A stretch of 64,000 bases of DNA from Lineus longissimus (taxonomy: Eukaryota; Nemertea; Pilidiophora; Heteronemertea; Lineidae). The notes beneath the pieces were generated by a model. That model did no database searches and was not told where the DNA came from. It saw only the letters and a program-made list of their open reading frames with translations. This document shows positions 25,801-37,157 of this stretch, piece by piece. Both the position numbers and the translations under genes were made by a program. The stretch is from assembly GCF_910592395.1 (NCBI RefSeq), contig NC_088311.1, positions 24,646,646 to 24,710,645 of the forward strand, given 5' to 3'. Within the stretch, counting starts at the first letter, position 1, and every line of letters starts with the position of its first letter.

Positions 25801-28800
25801 ATTTGGTGATCATGCCATCATGTCTACTTTATTGTTCAGCTGAAGAAGAAAGTGAGGAAGAGAAGGAGAAGAAGATGATCAAAGAGAAGATGAGGGAAGA
25901 GTACTTCTTTGCTATCAAGGAGGAAGGTACGCAGTGATGTCACTCTGGAGACAAATGGTAGAGAAAAGGAGAGCTTCGTTACCGTTCTTGTAATTTCTCC
26001 ATAATAGTGTTGGCTTTCTTTTCTATGTTGCTTGACACTGACTAGTCTCTGCCTAAAAACTATTCACACTGACTACCTCTGTTATGTATCTCCGCAGAGG
26101 CATTCGAGGAGTTTCAAGGAGCTGCTCAAACAGTGCTCACTTAACTCAACCGTGAAGTTCAAAATGGCGCCAGACTAGAGTTCAAAGTCAATAAAGCTTA
26201 GATTGAGAATTGAACTCCTTAACCACCACACCACTACGCTCCCTTTTTAAACTGGATATTTGTTTGATTTGCATTTTCAGCTGAAGCCTGTAAAGTCCGA
26301 ATGAATCTTGTCAAAACAATGGGAGGTACTGTGCTGCAGGACCTGAAGGGCAAAGGAGACACCTCCTTCAAGGACATGAATGACTGGCTCGGTGCAAGGT
26401 TCCTCAGAGAAATGGAAAGGTGAGATGGCACTCACCAGTAGTGGATTACTTAGCACAGTCAGCACATCTTTTGACAACTCCATGAATATAGGCTTTGATT
26501 ACAGCCAGAATTGATTCAACAAGAAACTTAACGATCAAAAATGCAAATCTTTCTGAGGTACATGCTGACGAGTGTTGTGTTTGAAACAAGAAGATCAGAT
26601 TGAAACTTAACATTCACAATAATCACAACTTGTATCCTGGACTTGTAACTATACACTTCTTTGAGTGTCTATTCAATGTTTTATTGAATTTTTTAGCATT
26701 GATCACATGTCACAGATCATGAGAGATGCCATTGAGCATGGCGTCTCCATTAAGAATGAGCTCGTTCTGCAACAGGAAGATTTCATCATTGCATCTGTAA
26801 GTAGAAACATCAATATTGAAGGATTCTTTAAGTTCATAATTCTGTCATACACTATTGTGATTTCTGTTTTTGTGTGTAGACCTTGCAATCAAAAAATGCA
26901 TTGTTAATGTTACTTCTCACTCTGGTTATGAATGTTCCCTCTGATATCTTGATGTCAGTCCAACGAACCAGCTCTCGTAGTAATTTTGGCTTGATCCACT
27001 CTATTTCTCAAGTTTGTATTTCAAACAGACCAATCAATGTAAGAAGTCCAGGTTTCTCGATCAGTTTGACGTGTTTACTCGGACTTCCCTCCTTTCAACT
27101 TCAGGATGTGAAAGCAGTCAAGACACCCAGTCCACCTCCAACCCCTGCTCCTGTTGAACAGCCAATGCCTGAACAGTTCACTGTTGATCAACTCAACATC
27201 ATTTACAATCAGGTATGCGTGACTCTTCTAGATAGTTCATGGGCTGCCAGGATGAAAAGACTAGAAAAGACTGAAAAGACTTGTGGATGCATTGTGCTCT
27301 CTATGGAGGTATGAGTTTATGATGATGATGATCTCTTACTTTCAGTTTGTGCACATTGCACCAAGTGGTGTTCTATCCACCAAGTCCTTCATCGATATGT
27401 TCCAAGACCTCACCTCGCTGACCCACGGCATGGAGATCATGCCTGATATCTGGATGAACGTCACGCCTAATCAGCTCCAAGACATGGCTGCCATGATTTC
27501 ACCCGACTCAGAGTACATCGATTGGCGTGCATTCCTGCTCGCCGCTAGTCAGCCTTGGCCGATGCCTACTCAAGCTCAGCTGTTGGAGACGTTGGACAAG
27601 TATAAGGAGATGGATCAAAAGGAGACTGGCTTTGTGACGAGGGAACAGTTTGATAGGGTAAGCGTGGAAGCTCGGTTTATTGTTCTGATGCATTGCCATT
27701 CTAGCGATTCTGCAGAATGCTGATGAGACCCATGAATTACATTGTAACAGGTTTCAGGTATCTGAAGAGATACTGATAGCATCATAGCGTGTCCTCTCTG
27801 CAGTTCATCCATTGATTGAGATGCCATCGTATATTTGATCATGGGTTGCTGTATCGGTATATTGTTGTTTATTCATCATGTTGCCTAAAAGGTAGTGATA
27901 TTTTGGATGATACTATTCAGGTTGACTTGTGGTTTAAACCTGAGCCTCCAGTAGCGCCCGTCGAACATCAGGAGGTTGAAGCCCAAGTTAAGGTACTAGA
28001 AGGAGAAGAAGAAGTACTGGTTGAAAAAGAAGTGCTGGTTGAAGTTCAAGCTGAAGAAGAAGTTGGTGTTGAGGTGACACCTGAAATCAGTGCACCCAAA
28101 TATGACAGGATTGGGAACCTGAAGAAGGCATTCTTTGATTTCTTCCTAGATCATAGCAAGACGCCACTGCAGGTCAATTATGTCGATATGGTAAGTCACT
28201 TAAGCTTTTATTTCATATGTTTCAGTCCTTTTGGAAGAAACTGTGTTCAGTTAAGTATTTTCTTCCTCACCACTTGATCTGATTTCATCACCTGACCATG
28301 CCATGCGACATAAATTGTCCAGTTTATATCATCTGGAATTGATAGGCTTGTCTCATAAGCGTCATTTTGCTTTTCCAGCTGATGTACTTCTCTGCCGCCC
28401 CTGATCCATATGAGGGTTTCCTACGAGCTCTCTCGGTGGCATCAGGGGTTCACATGCCACGCCCACACATGCTGCAGGGACGGCAACCTAGGTGAGTGGT
28501 GAAAATGCTGAGATGTTGCAGTATACTAAATTTAGTCTGTTGGTGCTGTCCATAAGGTCTTGGACACCCTAACTATGTGAACAATGGGGGAACTTTGGTT
28601 GTGACTAAGTTGATGTGCTCTGTCTAGGGAGGCTTCAGACTTGACACCATTTTGAGATTTAATGGTGTAGTTTTAAGCCAGGCATGTGACGGTCTTGTCC
28701 TAGTTCGAGTATCATGTCTCTCCATTGAGAGTGCCACTACTTTTGATAGATAATTCTATTCTCAACTTGTATTCTAACAGTTTCAGCAGCAGTGATATGG

Positions 28801-29895
28801 ATCAAGAGAAACCACTCATTGAAGAGGAGGAGATTCCAGAGTCAGCGACGAAGGCCCAAGTACCCTTGGATGCTCTCATGCGGGTAGGTATCAAGAAAGT
28901 TACCCATTACCAGTTAGCAGTAGTCATTGATATTTTTAAACAGAAAGATGCACGTGGTTGTGACTTTGTCTTCATGTCAGCTCCTATTCAGGCACACATT
29001 GGAGCATTCTAAAATGTGGAATGATGAGAAATGAAAAGACAAATGCTGCCATGATTTCTGTTAAGAAATTGATTGCGGCAAATTTGTCATGCTACAGATA
29101 AAAAACAATTTTGAACTTTTGAGTGGTCGTGATACCGGAGTTCCACTGTATATCAAAGGCTTTACCATAAACCAGAAGTTGACTTGTAGTAAACTCATCT
29201 GTCTATGTTATTTTGCAGGTGCTTCATCACGGTGAAAGAGACAGAGGAGACAGTCACAGGTTTGCCGTAGCAACAGATCCTGAAGATGCACTCTCTGGGG
29301 TAAGAATGACGGCTTCACGAATAAAATTGTGGAGAGAACGCATCCCTGCTCGTCATTGAAATGCAAATATGGTCTGTCGTCCCTTAAACAAAGTTCTCCA
29401 AAATGTTTCTGAGAAAAGAGGTTACAAAATAATCTCATTAGAATTAGAAAGCTAGAAAATTGCTTTATTCGTAACTCGCATTTAATATTTCAACTCAATG
29501 TTCCATTTCAGGAGAGAATGTGTGGTGTCTACCAAGAACTTGGCAGTGAAAACTTAGACACCATCCAATTCAAAGTCCTCAAAGAACATCCCGTCATTCA
29601 AGACATCTTAGCAAACTTCAACAGATTCAAACAACCAGTAAGTAACATGCAGAGTATCTTTCCATTTGATGTTTAAAATTGTGGAGAGCTTGATCAGAAC
29701 AGATGACGCCACAGGTTTAAGTTATTCACTATTCTTAGGCCATTTTTGAGGAGTCCACATTCTATCCAGATGAATGGTCAATATTTTCACATTTTTTAAC
29801 AGACGGTATGTTTTTTCTTCCAGGATCTGAAATCTATTCTTGCCAGCCAAGTTGCAGATAATGTTGATGCTCATAGTACGAAGACGTTGGATTAA
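13881..29895 (+). CDS. SPEF2: Sperm flagellar protein 2 (SPEF2/KPL2), complete
   Basis: Thirty-three exons: 13881-13938, 14550-14652, 15013-15265, 16514-16731, 16868-16961, 17240-17361, 17658-17841, 17922-18110, 18338-18525, 18704-18875, 19112-19228, 19531-19633, 19939-20235, 20427-20939, 21140-21275, 21525-21738, 22076-22666, 22943-23152, 23414-23530, 23821-24017, 24831-25047, 25388-25580, 25840-25926, 26281-26419, 26697-26796, 27105-27212, 27346-27657, 27921-28190, 28379-28491, 28781-28883, 29219-29299, 29512-29637, 29824-29895. They sum to 5997 nt, 1998 residues (human about 1820). SPEF2 is a central-apparatus (C1b) protein of motile cilia and sperm flagella. Visible: an N-terminal CH-like domain (ILCTWLNDELQ), charged coiled coil (MRQSQQERRIAVQL), an adenylate-kinase-like region with Walker A GKVFSGKT at about 585-592 and WVIDGFPTT near 790, a basic low-complexity stretch in exon 17, conserved RPDHKQEFVTQWQ, and an EF-hand-like segment near the C-terminus. 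The start is supported by similarity to the human N-terminus. Confidence 0.96.
14050..14115. repeat. Simple-sequence patch (ATGCATG / GGATGGATG)
   Basis: In SPEF2 intron 1, short ATGCATGCATGG units run into GGAT/GGGAT-type repeats. It is ordinary low-complexity DNA. Confidence 0.5.
15194..15207 (+). promoter_or_regulatory. X-box-like RFX site inside SPEF2 exon 3
   Basis: GTTGCCATGGAAAC differs at one base from the textbook palindromic X-box GTTGCCATGGCAAC and fits RYYNYY-N2-RRNRAC. It lies in coding sequence (Gly-Val-Ala-Met-Glu-Thr), so coding constraint or chance could explain it. SPEF2 belongs to the ciliary class that RFX factors regulate, which is why it is listed. Confidence 0.3.
16262..16475. 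repeat. Probable interspersed repeat in SPEF2 intron 3
   Basis: The stretch contains reiterated, loosely related phrases (CAGACACCTCTGTTAGTAGGA, GGACACCCTGTCTAATAGAG, GGACACCTCTCTTTAAAGG, CCTTTAATAGGAGGTTC). That pattern is common in decayed invertebrate repeats. No coding or splice function is seen. Confidence 0.35.
19586..19711 (+). repeat. 63-bp tandem duplication spanning the 3' end of SPEF2 exon 12 and its donor
   Basis: Positions 19586-19648 are repeated exactly at 19649-19711. The unit carries most of the Walker A coding sequence, the end of exon 12 and the donor GAGA|GTAAGT. The second copy lies in the intron and supplies a second, identical donor. Reading through to it meets TGA a few codons after the normal exon end (GCT GAG AGT AAG TAT TGT TGA). 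Confidence 0.9.
21882..22039. repeat. 38-bp minisatellite, four copies, in SPEF2 intron 16
   Basis: Units beginning GTCCGCTTTGTTCCGAGTCG start at 21882, 21920, 21958 and 21996. The last carries a few changed bases (CCCCAA). The array ends only about 36 bp before the exon 17 acceptor at 22075/22076. Confidence 0.85.
26099..26144 (+). other. Candidate optional or relic SPEF2 exon
   Basis: After a good acceptor (CTCCGCAG) the sequence continues in the exon 23 phase as EAFEEFQGAAQTVLT and then stops (TAA 26142-26144). The AFEEFQ part resembles the corresponding human stretch (QFEEIATQF). No GT donor follows in a phase suiting exon 25, whereas exon 23 joins exon 25 directly in frame. It could be an alternative terminal exon giving a truncated protein, a 21-nt microexon ending at CAAG with a non-canonical donor, or a dead exon. 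Confidence 0.3.
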
Positions 29896-30338
29896 ACTAC
29901 CATTCCATTCTGCTCAAAATCTATCTAAAAATATCAACTGTCTGATGGTAATTTTTTAAATGGTTCACTAAAACACTCTTGGATATCCGTGGATATCGTC
30001 TTTTGTTAAATTATGTCAAATGTGTGACAAGTTGTTGTGAGAAACCGTCCTGTGTAACAAATTCGGCTGTCCTTCATGCCATTCCTCCAAATAATAATGA
30101 TAATTTGAAAAAATGTACAAGTCCGTCCACGAATCCCTTGACAGTATTGTTTTGTATTGTACATGGATACAGGCAGGTAGACAAAGTATGTTCAAAATCC
30201 GTCCATTATTTGTATTCAACATATTCAGAGTAAAATATTTGATTACTATATGTTTATTGAAATGAATTCCTGTACAGTCATTGTTATGTTTGAATACACA
30301 AATGAAAAACAAATTCTATTGTCTGTTGTCTGTAACAG

Positions 30339-31216
30339 TTGTCTTATTTGTCACACCACATCTGCTGGTGTCTCTGGATGATGTCTGTTGTCTTATTTGT
30401 CACACCACATCTGCTGGTGTCTCTGGATGATGTCTGTTGTCTTATGTGTCACACCACATCTGCTGGTGTCTCTGGATGATGTCTGTTGTCTTATGTGTCA
30501 CACCACATCTGGTGGTGTCTCTGGATGTTGTCTGTTGTCTTATTTGTCACACCACATCTGCTGGTGTCTCTGGAGGTTGTCTGTTGTCTTATGTGTCACA
30601 CCACATCTGCTGGTGTCTCTGGATGTTGTCTGTTGTCTTATGTGTCACACCACATCTGCTGGTGTCTCTGGATGTTGTCTGTTGTCTTATTTGTCACACC
30701 ACATCTGCTGGTGTCTCTGGATGTTGTCTGTTGTCTTATGTGTCACACCACATCTGCTGGTGTCTCTGGATGATGTCTGTTGTCTTATGTGTCACACCAC
30801 ATCTGCTGGTGTCTCTGGATGATGTCTGTTGTCTTATTTGTCACACCACATCTGCTGGTGTCTCTGGATGTTGTCTGTTGTCTTATGTGTCACACCACAC
30901 CTGCTGGTGTCTCTGGATGTTGTCTGTTGTCTTATTTGTCACACCACATCTGCTGGTGTCTCTGGATGTTGTCTGTTGTCTTATGTGTCACACCACATCT
31001 GCTGGTGTCTCTGGATGATGTCTGTTGTCTTATGTGTCACACCACATCTGCTGGTGTCTCTGGATGTTGTCTGTTGTCTTATGTGTCACACCACATCTGC
31101 TGGTGTCTCTGGATGTTGTCTGTTGTCTTATGTGTCACACCACATCTGCTGGTGTCTCTGGATGTTGTCTGTTGTCTTATTTGTCACACCACATCTGCTG
31201 GTGTCTCTGGATGTTG
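30339..31216. repeat. 49-bp minisatellite, 18 copies
   Basis: The unit starts TTGTCTTAT(T/G)TGTCACACCA and ends GTCTCTGGATG(A/T)TGTCTG. Copies start every 49 bp from 30339; the last is slightly short. Copies differ almost only at two alternating sites (TTTGTC versus TGTGTC, GATGA versus GATGT), with rare others (CTGGTGGTG, GGAGG, ACACCTG). The array begins just after the SPEF2 3' end. All three forward frames are stop-free because the unit has no stop in any frame and 49 is not a multiple of three. I treat the resulting 95-193-codon frames as spurious. Confidence 0.95.
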
Positions 31217-31369
31217 ACTTCGTGGGATTTCGCTGACCTGAAACCTAAAGCTTTCATATCCTTACTTTTCCTAAACGAAGGCTATACTGTACATTGTGAC
31301 TGGAACATTGGTCTTTGTGTAAGGACTGTGACATTACACCTCATGGTGGGTCTCTAGATATTGTGACAC

Positions 31370-31890
31370 GATTGACTTTGGGGTGTCTAGTGATTGTCAC
31401 ATTGACCATGTCCTTACTGGTTGTGACCTTGATCTTGGCATGACTATTGTTTGCGACCTTGATCTGGGTGTGTCTCTACTGGTTGTGAACTTTATTGATT
31501 ATTGGTTGTAATCTTGATCTTGGTGCATCTCTATTGGTTGTGACCTTGATCTTGGCATGTCTCTATTGGTTGTGACCTTGATCTTGGCATGTCTCTACTG
31601 GTTGTGACCTTGATCTTGGCATGTCTCCACTGGTTGCGACCTTGATCTTGGCATGTCTCTACTGGTTGCGACCTTGATCTTGGCATGTCTCTACTGGTTG
31701 CGACCTTGCTCCTTGTGTGAGGCTACTGGTTGTGACCTTGATCTTGACATGTCTCTACTGTTGTGACCTTGATCTTGGTGTGTCTCAACTGGTTGTGAAC
31801 TTGATTAGTTACTGGTTGTGACCTTGATCTTGGTGAATCTCTACTGGATGTGACCTTGATTTTGGCATGTCTCTACTGGTTGTGACCAAC
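31370..31890. repeat. Degenerate ~32-bp minisatellite
   Basis: About a dozen imperfect units carry the phrase GGTTGTGACCTTGATCTTGG followed by CATGTCTCTACT. Unit lengths vary (about 31-36 bp), and some units have lost or gained segments. It follows the 49-bp array after about 150 bp, and both arrays share GT-rich phrases such as TGTCTCT. Confidence 0.8.
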
Positions 31891-32529
31891 CTACGATAAA
31901 TTCCCAAGTCATTTTTTGGCTAAATTGATATTTTCGTCTAAGGATCAGCTCTGTACCATAAGAGTTACCTGTGGTAAACGTGCGATGTTTTATCTCCTGG
32001 GCAGGTGTGTAGGAATGTCATTGGAATAACTGCCTAACTCAAGGTGGGGACTTATTTCTTTGATTGGAGACAAACTCTCAAGTGATAAGTTGGAAAAAAT
32101 ACTACAATAACAGTTGAAGTGGATGTAAAACCCACAGGTTGAACTCATTGATATCATGCCCGAGTCATGGCTTTCTTAAATCAAATTGCCTTAGCCAGAT
32201 AGAAAACTGTCCAAGTTGCATTTGAGTATTTGTCAAACTCCCCAAGTCATCTTGACCCGTTATGTAACACCAGTACAGTAGGCCTAAGACATATATTATC
32301 AATTGCATGTTCATTGTCATGTTTAAACATATTATTCTAGTAAGCTGCAAAATAAATTTGAAATAGTTAGGAAATTAATAAGTTTTTTTTTCATTTTGCT
32401 CAGTTAGAATTCCTAGAAAATATGACTTTGGGCAATTATTTTATGGGCTATTGAGGTTTACAGGATATCACAAAACCTGCCCTGTTTTTCTCGTAGAAAT
32501 GCGCTAATCTGATATAATCATGCAATATA

Positions 32530-33200
32530 TGCGACGACGCACGTGCTCTACTGTTTGAAAACCCCGCCCAAACTGCTCTGCGCTCCCGCGCAAATGTATT
32601 CCGCTAAGCGAACCTCCGAATTTCCCCACTTGAAAATTCACTAAAGGCTAGAAAAACACTCCCCAGTTCCTGGTAAAACCCATATCTATTTCAAGACCAA
32701 ATAACAAACAGTTTTATTCGCTCCCAACAACAAAAACACCCCCACTATCTACTTGGAATCGCATAACTAATTTTAATGAGACTCGTTCCAGGCATGATTA
32801 CTGGAACGCTTTGTTGTCATGGCGCATCACCTTGGAGGGCGGCCATATTTGCCAACCTGTCGTTTGGTGAGGCCAAGATGGCCGCCAAGCCTGATAACAC
32901 AGAAATTATAACAGTCATGAAATATAGGTCATTCATATTTTCAGCGCATATGACCAAACTAAAGAAATCTGACGATATCATTTGATTGAAAATTATATGT
33001 TTATTAACTCTTATTGCAATTTTAATGTTTTGACGAATGCTAAAACTCGAAAACGATTAACTGACGCCATGATAAAATAGTTCCTTCTGCGTATGAACAC
33101 AACACCTCATTGTGTACGGAGTCTGGCAACAGTTGCCGTAGGAATAAACGCCATAGACACCGTAGCTGTGACGACTGTTGACCCGCCAACAAGACTAAGG
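32530..33200 (+). promoter_or_regulatory. Candidate RFX gene promoter and 5' non-coding exon
   Basis: This is the most CpG/GC-rich patch between SPEF2 and RFX: CGACGACGCACGTG, a GC-box-like CCCCGCCC near 32562, and YY1-like GCGGCCATATTTGCC near 32840 and CAAGATGGCCGCC near 32873. A possible donor (AACAAGACTAAG|GTGATT) ends a candidate non-coding exon at about 33200. This is inference from composition and motifs; transcript data are absent. Confidence 0.35.
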
Positions 33201-36200
33201 TGATTTTTACTTCCTATTTTGCTCTAACTTACACGCCTACTTTATCTTTACACTTTTAGTTGTAGTTTTGGTCAAATTTTGCTATGTTTGGTTGTAAAAT
33301 AGCCCAGATATTTCGATCCAAGCCCCACAGTTGTTTCGTTGCGAAGTCGGGAACATGGCGTTCCAAATTTTTGCTGTTTTTCAGGGCCGGTTTGGGGGCG
33401 AAAATGCGTTCGTTATGCTATTTTGGAGCGGTACTTTTGAAAGGTGTCAATTTCTCTGGTTACCGTAATATGTGATTAAGTAATTGACTGGGTAAAATAC
33501 CATCGGATTACAGTCGAAGTGGATAAAAGTTGCGAACTTTTGACCATGTTTATTTTGCATTTCGTCCACCGAATAAAGCGGCCTATTCAGGCTATTGAAT
33601 AGTTGAATAGCCCATTGTGTTTGATTGCTGGGGCATGTGCAGACAGACACATCTGGCGTGTTGTTGACTGGGTAGTTACCTAGCACCCATGGCCATGTCC
33701 AAGAAATTCCTTTATAGTGTCATGTCAATATTGTCTTCACAAAATTTCATGATTTGAAATTAAAGTTTGAATTTAAATCAATCGGGAAATAGAGTGACTG
33801 TGAAAAAGAAATGATGAAATGAATATTGATTGAATGATTGATTAATGATTATGATTGTGGAGGGGCGGGGGCAGCTGGAAGTTTTTGGTGTCAAATCAAT
33901 TCACCAGCTAGAAACTGAGGCAGTTCCATAATCCATAATCTCCCTCTCAGTCCTGAATAACAGAATAACCGGTTTCTTGAGTATGTCATCCCATCATGGT
34001 GCATTGCATTCATACTATTACTACTTACAAACCAGGTGTTCCCTCAATCCATTCCATGTATATGTAAGCTGCTTAAAGGGAGACTATGGTGGAAAATGTT
34101 CTGCGCATAAGCCAACTAACTATACTAATAACTATGACTATTGCCTCGAAGGAAAAAGAACTAAGAGATTTTAAAGGATGTAACTCTGCAGAAAAAAGGA
34201 TTAATTGGCCTATAATTATTTGACACCAATTTTGAAATGTACAACTACAAGGCTTTAGGAAAATAAAAACAAACCTGTATTGTTTATTATTGTATTGTTA
34301 GTCTTTTGTGTTGCTGTCATTTAGTCTCTCAACAGGTTTTAAGTCAATAATTCTATAGTATTACTGTAGTGTAAGTTTAATCGTGTTACACTGTTACCGT
34401 CTTTTTCTTGTCACAGAGGACCTTTCATTCATTCTAGGTCTAGGAGCTTCATTTGGTGATTAAAATTTACTTAAAATCACATTGACGTTGGAGCCATTCT
34501 TAAAATCAGTGCACTGAACACATTCCTGACGGTCCCCTATTTCCTCAACATTGATTACCATCTACATACGGTTGATTTAGTAGATGAAGACTGAAAAGTA
34601 TTGCCCAGTCAAGAAGCTGAATTGAAACAAATGAATTAATGCTCAGTTTGAAATTTAATCAATTTTGCATTCTCGTTTTCTCAGTGGTGCGTTTGGTTGC
34701 CTGTAACAACAATTCAGTGCAAAGTATTGGCCGTCTTTCAAGGTAGTTGGTGATCTAGGGAGTGATGCTAACTATATAAGCACAGTCATAAATATCTAGA
34801 CTAGATCTGCATGTATCGGACTTTAAATCTGACCTTGAGGCGACTTAATATTGAAATTGTACATGTAATACATGTAATATTGCACTAGTGTAGGTTTTAA
34901 AAAAAGGAAGTTTCCGTCTTTTAAAACCTTTACACAACCACCACCCCACCATTGGAGGGTTCCAAAATAAGATGAGGGGATGATGTTGGTGAGGGCTATT
35001 GGTCTGGAGCACTAAAATGCATGACTTCACAGGCAATTGTACATAAAATCTTACGTATTTCTTAAACAAGAGAAATTTGACGGCCCAAGAACTCCTATGT
35101 AAATGCTATATATTTATATGTACATACTTTTGAGGCCAGACATAAGACCATGCCTGCCCATCCTGTTTCTAAAACCTGCACTGATGTTGAAATAAAATAA
35201 AATGTTGTTGAAGTTGAATGGGTAAAAAATTTGCTTGCCATCTACATCCTTCCTTTCCCGAATCCTCAGTTGTAATCTAATGGTAATGTACACTTGTAAA
35301 CCAAGAAAAAGATATTGTATCTGGGAGGCTCAGTCAAATCGAACTGTGCTTAAGATTCACCATCCTATTTCCATGGAGACCAGCAAATGTATTGTGCTCG
35401 TGTAATGTCGTGGAAGGTTCCTTAGGCCTTTTAAATGGAAAAGCACAACGCCATTTCTCGTGTAGCGGTTCTTCTATGGAGATTACCAAAGCCTTAGACA
35501 TTTAGAAACCTTGTTTTCTCTCAAAACAATTAAGGTCAAACAGTGTAGACACGATTTAAGTTTCACTTTCATTATATTGCATTGATTATTTCGTGGACAA
35601 ATCTGATCATTATGTACTTTTAGATCTGTTTTTCTGGAAATAATTTAAAAGATTAGAATTTGGCTTTTGCAAAACCAACTCATCGTTAAGCAGATAGTTT
35701 GCTGCAATAGAGTATTGAACATGTTTTCACAGCCTAAAATCTAGAACACAAGGCATTGCCAACATGATTTGCAGCACTTGGTGCTGTAGATGTTGGGGCC
35801 AGGGGGGGGTTGCCCATCTAAAAATAGCCACACTGCTCTCAAGTTGGTCTGATATTGAGATAAATGGGTTAATATTTCAAACAGTAAATCCCTGTGTACA
35901 ATATGGACTCCTGACTATGAAATACCTGAAGTGTAAAATTGTTTTATGGTGTTTAAATGCATGTTCAGTTACTCGGGTTTATTATATGGTAAACTATTTT
36001 CGATGGATTGGTTGGGCATCAAATTACAATGACTACTGACGTGTTAGACAAGGTGTATTAATGGGAATGAGTCTAATCAATCTAAAACGCTGTCCGTCAA
36101 ATTCATGGCTGTGTGAAGTTCTATTGTCCCACCAGTGAAGCCAGGATTATATATCAATCACCTATTCTCATCCCAGGCTACATGAACATGTATCCCACCA

Positions 36201-37157
36201 GAAAGAATTCTGATCAGTATGCACGAGGATTGAATGATCATCGGAAATGGTTGTTGCCTAGGTAGCGCCATTGCTGTTTATTGGTTGCTATGGCCTGGGT
36301 ATCTCTCATTGCTGTCAAACTGATTAATATCAGTTGTTCGCCCATTCTCTTTAGCAATATCTACCTCCAATGTCCTGGTGGGATTTCAGCTTCGATTGTC
36401 GCTGAATTGTGCAGCTGCACATGACTGCTTTTGTTTCATGGCACTAATGTATTGTGGTATAAAAATAGGTAATTGGGCGATTGCATGATAATTTGAATTA
36501 TAAGTGACATTAAAAAGTTGGGCATGCCGCGGCTTAAGTATGAAAGTTGTTGTGTGACAGGCAATTTTTCTTGCAGCCACCGATGAGCTATGTTGTTGAG
36601 TGTGCTGTGTGCTGCAAAAAGCAATACAGTGCAGCTTTCAATTTCATATTAAAATATGTGAATAATTAGTTGTAGTCCGCAACCTTAGTCTCCAAAGGAA
36701 AGAGGACCCCTTATCCTTGCCCGTACTGTTGCAGGTCAGCTGATGTGGAAATGCTCAGTTCTTGGTATTAATTTGTGTACAGCTGTAATATGAGAAGGTC
36801 CTTCCATATGGAAATCCAATAAAGTAATGACATGCAAGAGGATAATTTTATAAAATGTTTGATCAGGTCCTTTCATGCTGGGAGCAGTTCTTAATGTATA
36901 ATCGTCATTGATTTTGCATAATGTATCTTTTTAACGGGCATGCGTGCTTGTTCTGAATCTGATGCCTGAATAATGTTTTCGATTTTTAGGAAGAAACTGT
37001 GAACTTTCTTTTCAAAAAGATACATTTCCAGGCCAATTCAGGAGCAGTCCCCATGCTATTTCAGGAGAATTTGAAGATGCTGAGATCCCACTTCTCAAGT
37101 AAAAAAAAAATATGCTAAGATGAAGTGTACGAATGAGGGGTTGTTCTCTTCTTTCAG

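Larger units (their letters stand above)
29896..37157. other. SPEF2 3'UTR, minisatellites, intergenic DNA and RFX 5' region
   Basis: Apart from the two minisatellites (30339-31890) and a probable promoter (about 32.5-33.2 kb), no coding exon is supported. Short open frames have no recognisable protein. The right half is probably the first intron of the RFX gene, because the first coding exon at 37158 begins at a splice acceptor. Confidence 0.5.

Noticed and set aside
30388-31357. Long overlapping plus-strand open frames (up to 193 codons) in the 49-bp array
   Set aside because: They arise because the repeat unit lacks stops in all frames. They have no methionine context, domain or splice structure and are the same peptide in three registers.
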